DNA from: Trichostrongylus colubriformis
Lineage: Eukaryota; Nematoda; Chromadorea; Rhabditida; Trichostrongylidae
Direction: 5' to 3'
DNA length: 64,000 nucleotides
Assembly (NCBI GenBank): GCA_963978905.1
Contig: OZ022260.1
Span: 49,683,551 to 49,747,550, forward strand
The position numbers and the translations under genes are program-made. The stretch's first letter is position 1, and every line of letters starts with the position of its first letter. The notes under the pieces are model-generated. The model saw only the letters and a list, made by a program, of their open reading frames with translations. It had not been told where the DNA came from and searched no databases. Below are positions 10,804 through 22,635 of the stretch, piece by piece.

Positions 10804-13800
10804 ATGGATCCGGAACACTGTGAGTTTCTGGCAGAAGACGAGATGATCCAAGTAAGTGAACAATTGAAGTTCGCTCGTCGTAAGGTCTGTCCTGTGTGCA
10901 TGTTCTATCTTTGCAGGCATCGGGACAAATCCTTTAGTCCTGTCACTTTCCTCCATTTTTTGTCATTTTTTTTGTAGCTTATTCATTTGGAAAAGCAATT
11001 GTAAATATCGATATGGATGTGGTTGCAATGGCCAAAGTTTTTCGGGTTATGAAGTAAGATATCTGCAAAAATCCTTCCGCTTCAGGTGCCCAGTGCGCAA
11101 TTATTGCGTGCCTCCTAGCCGTCCACCCTTCCCTATTTTACTAAATTGTGGCACCTCAACAGCGTTTTCCATTATGTTTGCAATTTGCTTCCTTATCATA
11201 TGGGAATGTTTTTGTCACAGCAACAACACTTTCGGTGCTGATGTGAATGACGGGCCACCCTCCTATTTAGCGTCCACTTTTTGTAGACTTTTTGCCTGAG
11301 CTTTAGGAAGCCCACCTTTCAGTTAATGCTGAGTTAAGATTATATACTTCATTATTCAAACCTAGTGTGCAACGGTATTGGGTGATAATTGGATTCGCGA
11401 CTATGGCTGCCCTTTTCCCATCCACAATAGCGCCACGCATTCAGTATCATCCAATAGATGAAATTACGCTAAGAGATTTTTTGATCAGAAAAAGTTCTCA
11501 TTTTGCTCACATCTGAAGGGTCTTGCGAACGGTCATGACAAAATCACTTCCCCTTGTCTTTTTCAGTGGCAGTCAACGACAAAAACCTTGTCATGATCGC
11601 TGATGAATCTAAACTTAGGCAGATGCATGTGAAGTAGAGGTGCCAACTGTTCAATATGGTGGGGAGGGTTGAAACGTCTCTGTTCAAAAAATCATAAGCA
11701 TTCATTCATACCATGGCTGCCCCTTTGATTCATTTCATTGGGTCAAACATGCACCAGCTAATCGCCGCAGTTCTGGATGGATAACGAATGCGCAACGTAT
11801 TGGAATGTCGATGTGTTAACCATGAACTCATTAGCATTGTGGGCATATACTCTAATACTCGAGACTGCATATTTGGCTGGATAAATTCATGGTTGTAATT
11901 TGTATATCCATCGTCATAACAGATCATCGAGTAGAGGCTAATCTTCATTTTGCATAGCCTTGATATTCAGCTCAAAGGAATCGTCCACGGAAATGAGTCT
12001 TTGTGTTACCCATATATTTATGTTGTATTTGCCTAATGTTGGCCTCATGCAAAATTTCACGCGAAAAAATGTGAATCTGGCCGAGATACAGCACCACAAA
12101 GTGCGGTCCCAGTGGGCGGGGCCTCCGTGTAAAAGCCTCGTCCCGTCTTCCGCCGCCGTTGGGGACGGAGAGTGGGACTGTTTACGTAACCTTCTGTTCC
12201 TACAATGCGTCTCAGACCACGGCGGACGCGGTACGAGGCTTTTACACGGAGGCCTCGCCCACTAGGACCGCACTTGTGTTGCTGTATCTCAGCCAGATTC
12301 ACGTTTTTTCGCGTGAAATTTTGCATGAGCCCAACATTAGGCAAATACAACATAAATATATGGGTAGCACAGAAACTCACTTTCCGTGGACGATTCCTTT
12401 AAAATTAGAAGGCATTACTTCAGCTCGTACTTCTTCATGCGATCGCCACTCCGACTTTTCCAGTTTGTTCACTATGTTGTTCCGGTGTGGTATGAATTTT
12501 TGGAACACCATACTGTCCTCCGATCTAATCCGAATTCGCATCAAGGTACGCGCTGATGCGCTGCGATTATTGAACGTGCGTCCATTACGTTCATAAAATT
12601 TCTTGCGTTCAGAAAGCTGCATTAACGATTATAGCATGAAAAAGGCTGAAGAGTAATCGGCATGTTTCTCCATCTTTTCGTAGATACTGCTAGAGGAAAC
12701 CGTGGCCTCGGAGGCTGCAACCATGCTTACTTACAGTTCGCAATCCGCTTGTAGTCCGTGTGAAGTCTCGGTAAGACTCTGGTCAACTGTTCTACGATCC
12801 TGAGATTTTGAAAGACCGCGACCGAACATCAGCTGTTTGGTGCGTAGACAGCAAGTCCCTTCTCTGTGACCTGCGATGCATTGAGTGTGCTGAACTTTGC
12901 GTCACGTTATCTTATGATTCAGAATTGTAGCGGCTTTTTTTTGTGGCATTTGCCTATGTCCCACAGAATGACCACGGCATCTGGTACACTTTCGGTGACA
13001 TTAAAGATTTGCTCGACCTCAAACGTCTCCTCGGGTCATATTTGCTACTAATACAATTATTCGGGTTGAGTTGCTCGTCACTGGGTAACAAAAGTGGACG
13101 ATCAAATTCTGTGTCGAGTTAAACAAACCATAGATAATTTCTTTTTCCCCAAATTCTTTTCTCAGCTTCCCAAGCTTCAAGCAACTGCTGAGTGTTTGGC
13201 TCTACTTCCTTATACCCACTACCAGTTGGGCGGGCGCACACTACTGTGCGCGTCACACATGGAAGCATGCTACAGTGCGTATCAAAAATATAGACGCACC
13301 CCCAAAATAGCGTAACTGAGTTTTGTAGGAACTCACGACCAATTTTTCTGTGACTATCGTAATCAGCATGCTTGGAAACCTAGGTTTACCAGATTTCATG
13401 TATATCGGATAAAAATTGGGCAGGTTTTAATATTTGGCTCCCATATGCACTGTATCAAAAATATAGACGCACCTTATCATTTATCATCATAACAAAGCAA
13501 TACAAGCACACTAATAATTAATGGGTCCTTCATGTTTGGAAACAACTTTAAAGACACGGCTTGGCATCGATTGTACAAGTCTGTTCAAGATCTGTGGGTC
13601 CATACGGTGCCAAGCCTGACCGATCGCCACTTTGAGGTCTCCTACGCTAGTGAAGGTTCTTCCCTGGCTGTATATCTGCCGGACTAAGACTCCCCAAATG
13701 CTCTCTATCGGGTTTAGGTCAGGAGAGCACGCAGGCCAGTTCAAAAGAACTACATTCCGCTCGCTTAACCACGATTTTGTAGACCGGCTCACATGGATGG

Positions 13801-16800
13801 AGGCGTTATCCCACTGGAAAATAAATTCTTCCTCGCCCCGATCCGCCAACACAGGTAGCAGGTGACGTTCCAGTACATCCTGGTAGTCCGAGGAAGATAT
13901 GCATGTTGAGACAAAAGCTAACTCAAGCTTCCCTCTTTGGTGGAATCCTCCCTACACCATGACACTGCCTCCACCGAAATTGCGTCTGCTTAGTAACCTG
14001 GGTTCCTTGCGTAGGTCCCTCTAATAATAAGCGTAGCCGTCTGGACCATCTAAATCAAACTTTTTTTCGTCCGAAAACATCACCTGGAAGCCAAATTTTG
14101 ATGAAGGAAGCCTCGTGAAAAAAGACCCTCACCCTGGACCAATCTGTGGCCATGTTCATCTTGGCGAACTTCAGGCGGGCTTCTTTGTGGGACTGTGTGA
14201 GCCGCGGAGCCGAACGGAGACGACATCGCACGATGTTTTTGTTGCGCTTGATGCTTCTCCACACCGTCATTCTGGAGGCGGCAGTCGGTAAACTGGCTCG
14301 AACGTCACTGACACTCACTAGAGAATTGGACACCATTCGACCGATCTAACGTTCTTCTTGGAAGTCAGCTTCTTCGGCCTGCCAGAACGTTTCTTCTTCT
14401 CGTAGGACTCCGGTGAATGTAAATAACAGTCAACGGCCCTTGAAGGCCGGCAAATTTGGCGAGCGATTTCACGATTGCTCAGACCCGCTGTATGCAGGGC
14501 GCGGATCTGAGCCTGCTCGACCTCGGACCAAATTGGACCACGTGGCATTTTAGGATATAATGCAGAACACTTATTGCTACTTATTTCTTTTTTGAAACAG
14601 CAACTTTTCTTGGCATATGTCCCTCTTTTGTCCTGACTCGTCAGATGCGTCTATATTTTTGATACAGTGCATATGGGAGCCAAATATTAAAATCTGCCGA
14701 ATTTTTATCTGATATACATGAAATCTGGTAAACCTAGGTTGTCAAGCATGCTGCATACGATAGTCACAGGAAAATTGGTCCTGAGTTCCTACAAAACTTA
14801 CTTACACTATTTTTGGGGGTGCGTCTATATTTTTGATACTGATCGCATGATCCTGGTTGGGCTTGATCGCATCAATCGATCAGTATCATCATTCTAACGG
14901 TTCTCAGAGACAGAGAATTCGCAAAAACAGGAAAAGGAAACGAAAACGCTGTCACTCTCATCCTTCACCAGTCGATATCGATCAATCTCATTTTGCATGG
15001 TTCCATGTGTGAGCGTCAGTAGTGTGCTTCAGCCCAACTGGTATGTAGAATTCGGGATCCCATCTTTGCTGCGACGCGAGATATCAATTCTCCGCCATTC
15101 GCATTTCGAGGCTCCTTATCAGCCCTTGTCAGTTGCTATCATTTCCGCTCTCTCACCATTGATGTCCCCTTATCACCCCCATATCACTTTAAAAATTCAG
15201 AGTGCCAGCTTCGCTGCGACGCGAGATATGAATTTCTGGTCAAACACACAAAAGACACACTTAGCCGATTGTATATAGTAGGATAATCAAGTGTCTGGAC
15301 ATTTTTCAGATAATACCTCGAAGGAACGTACCGGTTTTACATTTGGTTTGTGGCGATGTCGGGCCGCTTGAAGCTGGAATCCCTGTGAAAGTCCCTCTTT
15401 GGTTGGCAGTCGACCTCAGACGAAAGCACCATTGTGAAATAGTGGTCAGTCCTTCTTCATTCCCGCCGTGGGGGTATACAAAGCACACAGTTGTGTGCCA
15501 GGCATAGAGCTCAATCTTCGTCTGTTTCTTTTTTGTCCTTGGTTTGCATTATGGATAGTTTATTCTTTTAACGAGCGAAGTATCAGGCACGAATGATCAC
15601 TGTTCAGTACGTCTTTAATTAAGAGCATGGCATTGTGAGAATACACGTTTCGAACATCTTGCATTCTGCATCCTTTCCTGTTTTTCTTGGTACACTATAA
15701 CTAAAAACGGGATATTTAGTCAATTCGTTAATTAATTAATTCGTTTATTTTGTTAATTCGTTTATTTCGTTAATTTTTTTATTTCGAGAAAGCATATTAG
15801 GAAGCTTATTGCTCCGAATAAATCTGAAGAGAGAGTGCGTAGAAAGGTCACGGTTTGCAGGTATCGGATTTCTCCGCTCTGGAAAGTATATAGTTTTTAC
15901 GCTTGTAAGCCGCTTGCGGCTGATTTTTTTCTGAGCATGCTAGGTCCAAATTGTGCTGGACTCCTGAGAGAATAAGCGTTTTTTTGCAAAAAAAAACTAC
16001 TAGAATCGCCCGAAATTGTTCGTCTTATGAATGTAGCCGAGCGCTGTGCTAAAACGAGGTGATTGATTTGGTCAACCGAGGAGAAGTTGCGTGAGGTCTC
16101 ATGCATTCGTCATCAAAAAATTAGCTAAACGAGCTTCTTTAGGGACAGCAGGTCAGTGTATGTGTGATGCGTGCGATGCAGGAAAATCCATGCTTTGCAT
16201 CGGAGTTTTTGTTGAATGAATAACAATTCCGTTTTAATTTTACGCGCCGTGCTAGCCTACATCTTACAGGGAAAGGATTGTAGGTCGAAGTGGCCGTTTG
16301 AAATGGAAATGTTTCTAGTAGCAGGGTTACGGGTGTTTAACGATGTGCAACTCAGCTTATGTAGTAGCAAGCACAGCAGGTATGTGCCACGAGAGCCAAG
16401 TGGGCAGGTACTTATGCTCAAGGTCAAAAGGTTACTAGTTCGGTTCCTTGATGAACATTCCTTTTTGCGTTAATACTTCCTTAAATACTTCTCGAACATT
16501 ACAAACAAGGACTTGCTTGATCGTGCTACGAAAAAGCATCTCTGAAGAAAAGAACCCATTTTAGATGTTTTATCATGCCCATTTTCAGCTCTTCGTTCCA
16601 TCGTACAGTAAAACTGTACTCTGAAAAGTAGGACTTTTAAACAAATGTGTTAATCTACTACGAAGTGAGAAAATAAAGCTTTTTGTAGTGCGAACGCCGA
16701 ATTAATATGTCACTGCTGGCAATCTGTGGGAAATGAGCACTGAAAATCTTTGAAATTGCCTGGATGTTCATCAAGGTACCATGCAGAGTACGATGAGTAA

Positions 16801-19800
16801 GAGAGGAAATGCTTGATCTGTACGAGCAATAGTGGAAAGAGAAAAATAACCAGAAGTGTAGAATTTCGAGCGTGCACAGAAAAGCACATGTCTCTCTAGG
16901 TTTGAATTAAACTGTGAAGTTATTAAGGACAAACAGATTCGATCCGTGTTCGTGAACAACGTGTCAACCACGTCAACTGGGTTAATCGATACACTGACTG
17001 AGAAGAATATTTATGAAGAAAACAAACGAAGAACAGGAAATGTGCATGATAAAACGTCTAAAATGGAATCATTTCTTCGGGAACGCTCTTTTGAAGCAAG
17101 ATCAAGCACGCAAAAAATGTATATCCCTGTTTAGAACTTCGTAAATAAATTAACAACTTAATGAATGGTTCATTTGAGAGAGGTACGTCTTACATTACAA
17201 ATTAATGAAAAGACGAGTTTTTGAATGGTCACTGTTCAATCGAATAAGGAATTACGGAGCCAAAACAACTCCATCAGTCTGCCTCTCTCCACTACGCTTG
17301 CAAATCTTAAATAAGTTTCCGGAAGCACAACTTTTCTTTCAAATAATAAGAGAAAGATCCTCACAATCATTAAAGACTGTGATAAGGGTAACCTAAGCAA
17401 TGAGAACTCCTAAAGTGAGTCATCAAATGGAAGCTACGATTCCAAAGACGATATATGTATAGTGTGGGAAGTATTTATGGAAAAATGCAAATGCATATCC
17501 ATCGAGGAACCAAACTCGTAACCTCTCACACTTGAGCCTAGGCACCTAACCACTTGGCTGTCGAAGCATACCTTGCTGCGCTTGCCTATACTGAGTTTCT
17601 CCTCTTCAAGCATTTGTATTCTGCTCAGAGACGCACAGCGGAGATGGAATGAAAATTGGCCAAAGGCATCCCAAACCCTAGTACTGGTATAATTCCCATT
17701 TCAAACGGCCACTTAGATCTACCGTCCTTCCCTTGTTAGCTGTTTTCATATGAGCCTGGATAAAATTTTCAGTGTGGTTTTCATTTACTCAACTCCCACT
17801 TTTCCAGATAAAGTCAATGTTTGAATGAACAAAGGTGTCGCGACGCGAAGCGGCTCCACGGAGCAAAGGGATGTGGCATTCAGGAATTAGTGTGGAACCG
17901 CCCGAGCTGTGTGCCAAGTGCCAGGGATTGCGCCTAATGCTCAACCTGTCACGGGATGAGAAATGATCTTCCCGTGGATGCCCCACATTTTGCGACTTCT
18001 ACCGCACCACGACCTCTCGGCTCACCGACAGCGCCTTGTCCACTGCGTTTGGTGTCGGTGCATCCCGCTTGACCCAAATTCAAACCCTGTGCCGTTACCA
18101 TCTCAAGTGTTGATGTTATTGTTGACAACTACCCTATCAATCAATATTTGTTGATACATGTGTAACATTTTGACTGATACCCACTCTGCAATATGCACTG
18201 AATACCTGAGGTTATACCTTCGTATACCGCACGGAACTCAACGTACTAAAACAGCTATCCCTACTTCACAAGTAAGAGCAAACGCCTAGACTAAAGGAAC
18301 CCACAGGATCGGTCCTCTCCTTACTAGGGAGCGCCGAAGGCTGACCCTCTTCCCTTGTGCATGGCAGCGTCAGCCGGTGGCGTTCGTCACGTTCGGTCGC
18401 ACGTCAGCATAGGGCGGAGATCCTTCTCCATTCTACATCCTTTTGAGGACGATCCACGATGGCCGACGGCGTGTGCGCACCAGAATCTGCTTGAGGAAGC
18501 TGCTGCGCACGAGTGGAATTGGATAACGGCTGCGTGGGAATGATTGGGGCCTGAAGCGGGCGCGGCATTCCAGGAGTACGGAAAGTCCTGCGCGACGGAA
18601 CCCCAACTGAGTGAGCCCGCATATCCCCTTTAGACAACAGGGTCGTTCTGATGACAACTGCGCACAGAATTGGAGCACGGCCACGACGGGATAAAAGAGT
18701 AGTGCACGAGTCTTGACAAAGGATGTATATATACCTCCACCATTACTTATCACCAAACCGTTTTTTCATATCACTAATTCATGAAACTTTGTCATGTGAA
18801 GGCATCCTGCACAGATAATTGAGTCCCTCTCTTACCCATATAATTACGCTGTATCTGCTTGGCAACGAGACTGTTTACGTCTTTCTGTTCCCGCTGCGTC
18901 TCCCACCGCGTCGGACGACGGGGTCAGCATTTACTCTAAAGCCCCTCTCCCTCGCCCACCACTTTGAGGAGCTGTATCTGAGCTGGATCATCTCTTTTTT
19001 TTGCGTGAGACTTTGCGTGTGGTAATTATTAAGCAAATACATTATAAACATTTGAGTGAGAGAGAAAGTCATTTTTCCGTGCCTCAAGGGCACCTACGAC
19101 TAGGGACGTCGTCGTATACGAAGAACAATATTTCGCGATCCTCTTATCTACTTGCTCAAAGCTGATTTTATTGATAAATTATTATCATCTGATCAAGTTG
19201 ATTTGATAAATTGAATCCACTTAATTGTTGATTTAATAAATTTTCAGCCTCCTTATTGGTTCTGTCTCGAAGAATTAAAACGTCTCATTACGACTGAAGG
19301 AGAAACAGTAGGCCTTTCTCGCCTTCCACCTTTTATTTTTGAAGTCTCGCATATTCTCGTGAGAGCAGCCAAGGAAGACATTGTTGATGGCGATCAGGCA
19401 TGATATTTGCTGTTTAGTTTTTTTGATTCTATATGAAGGTTGTTATTTCCAGCTAAAAGTTTTGATACAAGATTTATGGGACAAGCGCGAAGCAAAGCTG
19501 CGGACATCGTCATTGAAATTGCTTTCCCAGGTGCTCGTTTGTAGTTGATTTGAACTAATCGGATGTGTTCTTCGACACTTCAAGCACTTATTGACCCGTT
19601 TTCATTTATTTCGTAGTCGTTGGGTAAAACAAGTTATATCGGGAATCTCACATTATCTTTTGTGGATGGGGGTGTATGCCTTTTGTCTCATCAAATGACT
19701 ATTGGGTGCTGGCGCTCGCCGTAACTCTGAAATATTGACTGTTTTTTTTCCTTGTTGCCTTGCGATCAAAAATATGCACCTATGAATGGGCCTAATGGTG

Positions 19801-20236
19801 CTTTAATTCTGCAATATCAGTCCTTGCCACCTCATCTAGAAGAGCACAACACTTCTGATACTGTTGCTATTTGAACTTTTTTTTCAATGGTGAGCCCGAA
19901 TGTAGCTGTTTACATGCCAGTGCTTTTCACATGTTTTATTGTGCGCACCTTTGAGTGCATTGAAATAAATAAATAAATAAATATTATGGTTGGAAATCTG
20001 TGTCATAAGATTTGCCTGAAGCGTAATCTTATTTTTCACAGCGACGCAGTAAACTATATGTAGCCAATTTTGCCTCTCTTAATCCTGACTCTAAAAGACA
20101 TTTTCAGCATTCTCATGTCCATGTTCGACTGGACGCTGTGCAACCTCTGGAAGTGTCTTCAATACGTCCCAATCTTTCGGCTTGCAAGCACATTGGAAGG
20201 CTGGTGCGGAATCTCCACAATGTTCAACCTGATTGA
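10804..20236 (+). CDS. psf-2: DNA replication complex GINS subunit PSF2 (GINS2)
   Basis: Five exons, 10804-10851, 15310-15444, 19248-19397, 19453-19530 and 20042-20236, join in phase 0 throughout to give 201 aa; human GINS2 has 185. PSF2 is one of four GINS subunits. GINS joins CDC45 and MCM2-7 to form the replicative helicase in the nucleus. Diagnostic segments are the start MDPEHCEFLAEDEM, then GDVGPLEAGIPVKVPLWLA, then PPYWFCLEELKRL and VLIQDLWDKREAKLR, all in the order and spacing of the family. The last exon carries the C-terminal arm (KLYVANFASLNPDSKRHF) and a TGA stop. The third intron has a GC donor (GATCAG|GCATGA). A decoy segment at 19617-19725 (SLGKTSYIGNLTL) is also in phase after exon 4 and could be an alternative exon. 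Introns 1 and 2 are long (4.5 and 3.8 kb) and carry transposons; no lesions are seen in the coding exons. Confidence 0.9.
11974..12400. mobile_element. Palindromic MITE, copy A (about 427 bp)
   Basis: Starts AAAGGAATCGTCCACGGAAA and ends with its complement; the two halves are complementary over most of their length (for example CACGCGAAAAAATGTG against CACGTTTTTTCGCGTG). It lies in intron 1 of psf-2. Copies of the same family are at 53019-53443 and, diverged, near 18800-19095. There is no coding capacity, so it must be mobilised in trans. Confidence 0.8.
12401..13281. other. psf-2 intron 1 sequence between two elements
   Basis: No gene is supported. At 13225-13255 there is a GTTGGGCGGGCGCACACTAC motif, also found near 56435, 62245 and 63780, where it borders repeat blocks; here it lies next to the Tc1-type element. 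Confidence 0.3.
13282..14836 (-). mobile_element. Tc1-type DNA transposon with IR/DR termini (1,555 bp)
   Basis: The ends are TCAAAAATATAGACGCACC and its complement, each flanked by TA (13280-13281 and 14837-14838), the target duplication of the Tc1/mariner superfamily. Each terminal inverted repeat is about 200 bp and carries the terminal motif twice, at the outer and inner ends (outer 13282 and inner near 13446 on the left, mirrored near 14645 and 14836 on the right). This is the IR/DR arrangement known from Tc1-like elements. It lies in intron 1 of psf-2 and reads antisense to it. Confidence 0.9.
13511..14548 (-). pseudogene. Tc1-like transposase, broken by frameshifts
   Basis: On the minus strand the N-terminus from 14548 has a helix-turn-helix (QIRALHTAGLSNREIARQI) and a GRP-type hook (RSGRPKK). 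The frame shifts near 14330 into a second HTH region (RASLPTAASRMTVWRSIKRN), then FSDEKKFDLDGPDGYAYY with the first catalytic Asp. The last part, from 13852, has QWDNASIHVS (second Asp) and WPACSPDLNPIESIWGVL (catalytic Glu), a DD34E layout. At least two frame changes (near 14330 and 14060) and stops around 13870-14020 interrupt the reading, so this copy cannot supply transposase; the termini are intact and could still be moved in trans. Confidence 0.85.
14837..17489. other. psf-2 intron 1 end, exon 2 and early intron 2
   Basis: Apart from psf-2 exon 2 (15310-15444), no other gene is supported. Sequence at 15060-15235 (GCTGCGACGCGAGATAT and neighbouring TTATCA-rich text) is related, in inverse orientation, to the repeat block at 60800-61400. 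A low-complexity TTAATT/TTTATT tract spans about 15715-15785. Confidence 0.4.
17500..17575 (-). repeat. tRNA-like sequence (A and B box), probable SINE or tRNA relic
   Basis: On the minus strand CAGCCAAGTGGTTAGGTGCC matches a pol III A box, and about 30 bp further GAGTTTGGTTCCTC approximates a B box. The acceptor stem does not close convincingly, so a functional tRNA is unlikely. Confidence 0.4.
18800..19095. mobile_element. Palindromic MITE, diverged partial copy (family of 11974-12400)
   Basis: It shares GACTGTTTACGT followed by TTCTGTTCC and the flanking inverted arms with the copies at 11974 and 53019, but the ends are eroded. It lies in intron 2 of psf-2. Confidence 0.55.
19398..19399 (+). 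other. GC 5' splice site in psf-2 intron 3
   Basis: The exon 3 boundary reads GATCAG|GCATGA, and the matching acceptor at 19452 reads TTTCCAG. The coding frame on both sides fits PSF2 exactly, so this is most likely a GC-AG intron rather than GT-AG. Confidence 0.65.
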
Positions 20237-20590
20237 TCTTGTGAGGCCTCCTGATACCGCTACGTAATCTTTTTGTTACACCTTTCGAACAAAATGCCAG
20301 CTGTTTTCTGTAGACTATCTGCCAGCATGCTCTGCCAGCTGATACGGGTCTAATTTCTTTTCGTCTCAGACGTTGACTTTGTAAATTATGGTATTTTATT
20401 ATCTCTAGCAGCCCATAAATATTTTTTACGAAGTGGTGTGTTTGTTCCAGCTACAATAACCCAACCGTAGTTTAGAACCTCATAGATTCAGCACTGTACT
20501 GCATTTAGGTTTTCATTTGTGGAACGTCACAAAGAAGACGCTAATCGCAGGGGGCATTAGTCCAACAGCTAACAAAAGTTCCAGCCTAAG
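20237..20590. other. psf-2 3' flank
   Basis: No gene seen. An AATAAA-like signal was not found immediately after the stop; the sequence to about 20590 has no recognisable feature. Confidence 0.3.
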
Positions 20591-21027
20591 CTTAAAGGCA
20601 CTTTCCGCGATTACCTTGAATGGGTTCAAGAGCTAAGTCATGACATCAGAGGTGCTAAGGAATACACCGAGAAAGAAAAATTCGAACGAAGCCCCCGAAA
20701 ATGGCAAAAATGAAGCCTTCTGACATTCAACGTTGAAACATTACCTGTTTCCCCGAGTGAACGTTTCATGAGCCACTGGAATTTCTTCTTTATCTTATCT
20801 TATCGCAGAATCAGAGGTCCGCGTAAACGCCACGTTGGAAAAAGCTTCGTCCAGTGTCGGGTGGAGTCGCAGTTGATAGGTGAAGTTGCACTTGCTTCCT
20901 GTGGACTTAGCGCTGCCAGGGGGCCTCGTGAAGCCGCTCAAAGGGTACAACTTGACATTCAAGCGGGGGTCTATCGGCTGCAGCAGGGTTAATAGCTGGT
21001 GCGATTATTGCGGAAAGTGCCTTTAAG
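20591..21027. mobile_element. MITE with 18-bp terminal inverted repeats (437 bp)
   Basis: Begins CTTAAAGGCACTTTCCGC and ends with its exact complement; inner TIR sequence continues imperfectly (GCGATTAC against GCGATTATT-like). No transposase reading frame. Confidence 0.7.
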
Positions 21028-22630
21028 GTACACAAATCGTAGGATGAAATTGGCGTGTCAGTGGTTAAAGGCAGTGTTAGGGAACAATCGGAAGAAATAC
21101 GGACAAAGTGGCGGATATGACGGGCTATATGATCAATGATACGACGGTGAAGGGAAAACGGAAGTGATTGACCAAAGACCGAAAATAGAACCCCTTCCCC
21201 ACCATTGACTCTCGACGTGGACGACCATTCCGACAAGAGGCGGCTAGCCCGGGCGACTCTGCCATTGGCATGTAGCCAAGTAATCAATGCGCAAAAACAG
21301 CGAGGGACCCATACAAGATCTTCAAAAGCAGCCCATCGTTAACAACAAACGAGCGAAGACATTATGTGAGAAATAATGAAAAAGAAAAGAAGAATAGAAA
21401 AGAAAAACGCGCAGATTCTACCAGCTAACAGCAAAAATCGAAACCACAAAAAGGATAATCAGCTGATCAGAAAAGGGTATGCGACGTTATGTATACGAAA
21501 GCGCGTCCAGTCGTGCCGCTCGTCTTGGCTCCTCCTACCCAGCCAATCAGGAGGAAGCTCGTCACCAGGAGGCGGGCTGCCCTAGCCAAGGTGGCTTACC
21601 CTGATGAGGTCGCCTCCGCCACAGCTCAAGGGGGCGCTTTTTGCGGGGGATTTCGCCATACATCGGCCTTCCAGACCCCTAATTTTCCAGTGAGTGCTTC
21701 CTTTTTGGATTCCCTGTCACCCACATTATTCCTCACACTGTCTTTAAGCAAAATTTCCCTGTCTTCGAATTAGTATTAGGATATGAAGATGATACGCTTA
21801 GTTTACGAATGCATAATTCCCGTTGACTGGTATGGGTCGATCTAAAACTAGGTCTACCTAGTCATATGCGCTATAGCATTGCTCAGAATTCGCGATTCAA
21901 GCCATCGGATGCTCAGACGAAAAAGTGCATAGCAATTCGGCGAGGAGACTGAAAGTATAAGTATGTATCGACCACAAAGAAAGGATACCTACCGATCGGG
22001 GGATATGGCGTAAAGGACAACATCCGTACGGATAAGGCAGATGACACGCCTGATCGCGTGATATCTTAATCGATAAGTCTTTTCTTTCTGCCTGATAGGC
22101 AGATTGCTCAATCAATTTGTATCTCATTCATTTTGTTCGGCTGCCTAATCGCTGAAACACATCGCAGGAGCAATCGCATAGCAAACACTGGACAATGCCT
22201 ACCTAATCAAACTAGCATATTACTATGGACTCCCACCATTCCTGAGTGGCTTAAACTTTCTAGTGGTCGACGCATTTTGCTTCTACTGATGTTGGAGTAC
22301 GAGCGCTATTAGGCATCCTTCATACTTTGCAGTGGTGCTGATGGCTGGCCGTGGCAGCGTTCACACACAGCGAGGCAGAGTGGCGCGAATGTGGACGCAG
22401 AGATGACGCATCTACGCTCAGCGGCCGACACCGCACAATATCAAGAGGGTCTTGTCGAATATGATTCTCGATGCGAGGTGGTGTACGAGAAACCATTCCC
22501 CACTGATTTGCCACTGATTACACGACGGGACGTCCAGCATTATTTGGAAACCTGGATAGCTCAGTGGTCGGTTTTGCTTTAACTGATATCGGAATAGAAA
22601 GGGAATATGTTCAGCCACTAACCATTCAGC
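21028..22630. other. No confident gene
   Basis: Two related segments near 22255-22295 and 22560-22595 share AGTGGTCG, TTTTGCTT and ACTGAT; the second resembles a tRNA A box (TAGCTCAGTGGTC) but has no convincing B box. No protein family was recognised in the open frames. Confidence 0.3.
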
Positions 22631-22635
22631 CCTTG

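Noticed and set aside
12057..12596. Overlapping open frames on both strands
   Set aside because: They lie in a palindromic MITE, so both strands encode the same peptides by symmetry.
12960..13080. Host exon reading DHGIWYTFGDIKDLLDLK
   Set aside because: It has an acceptor-like CCCACAG but no phase-consistent partner within psf-2 and no recognised family.
19617..19725. Terminal psf-2 exon at 19617
   Set aside because: The exon at 20042-20236 gives a fuller C-terminus with a stop; the 19617 segment is kept only as a possible alternative.
22560..22620. tRNA gene
   Set aside because: An A-box-like TAGCTCAGTGGTC is present, but no B box at the right distance and no cloverleaf.
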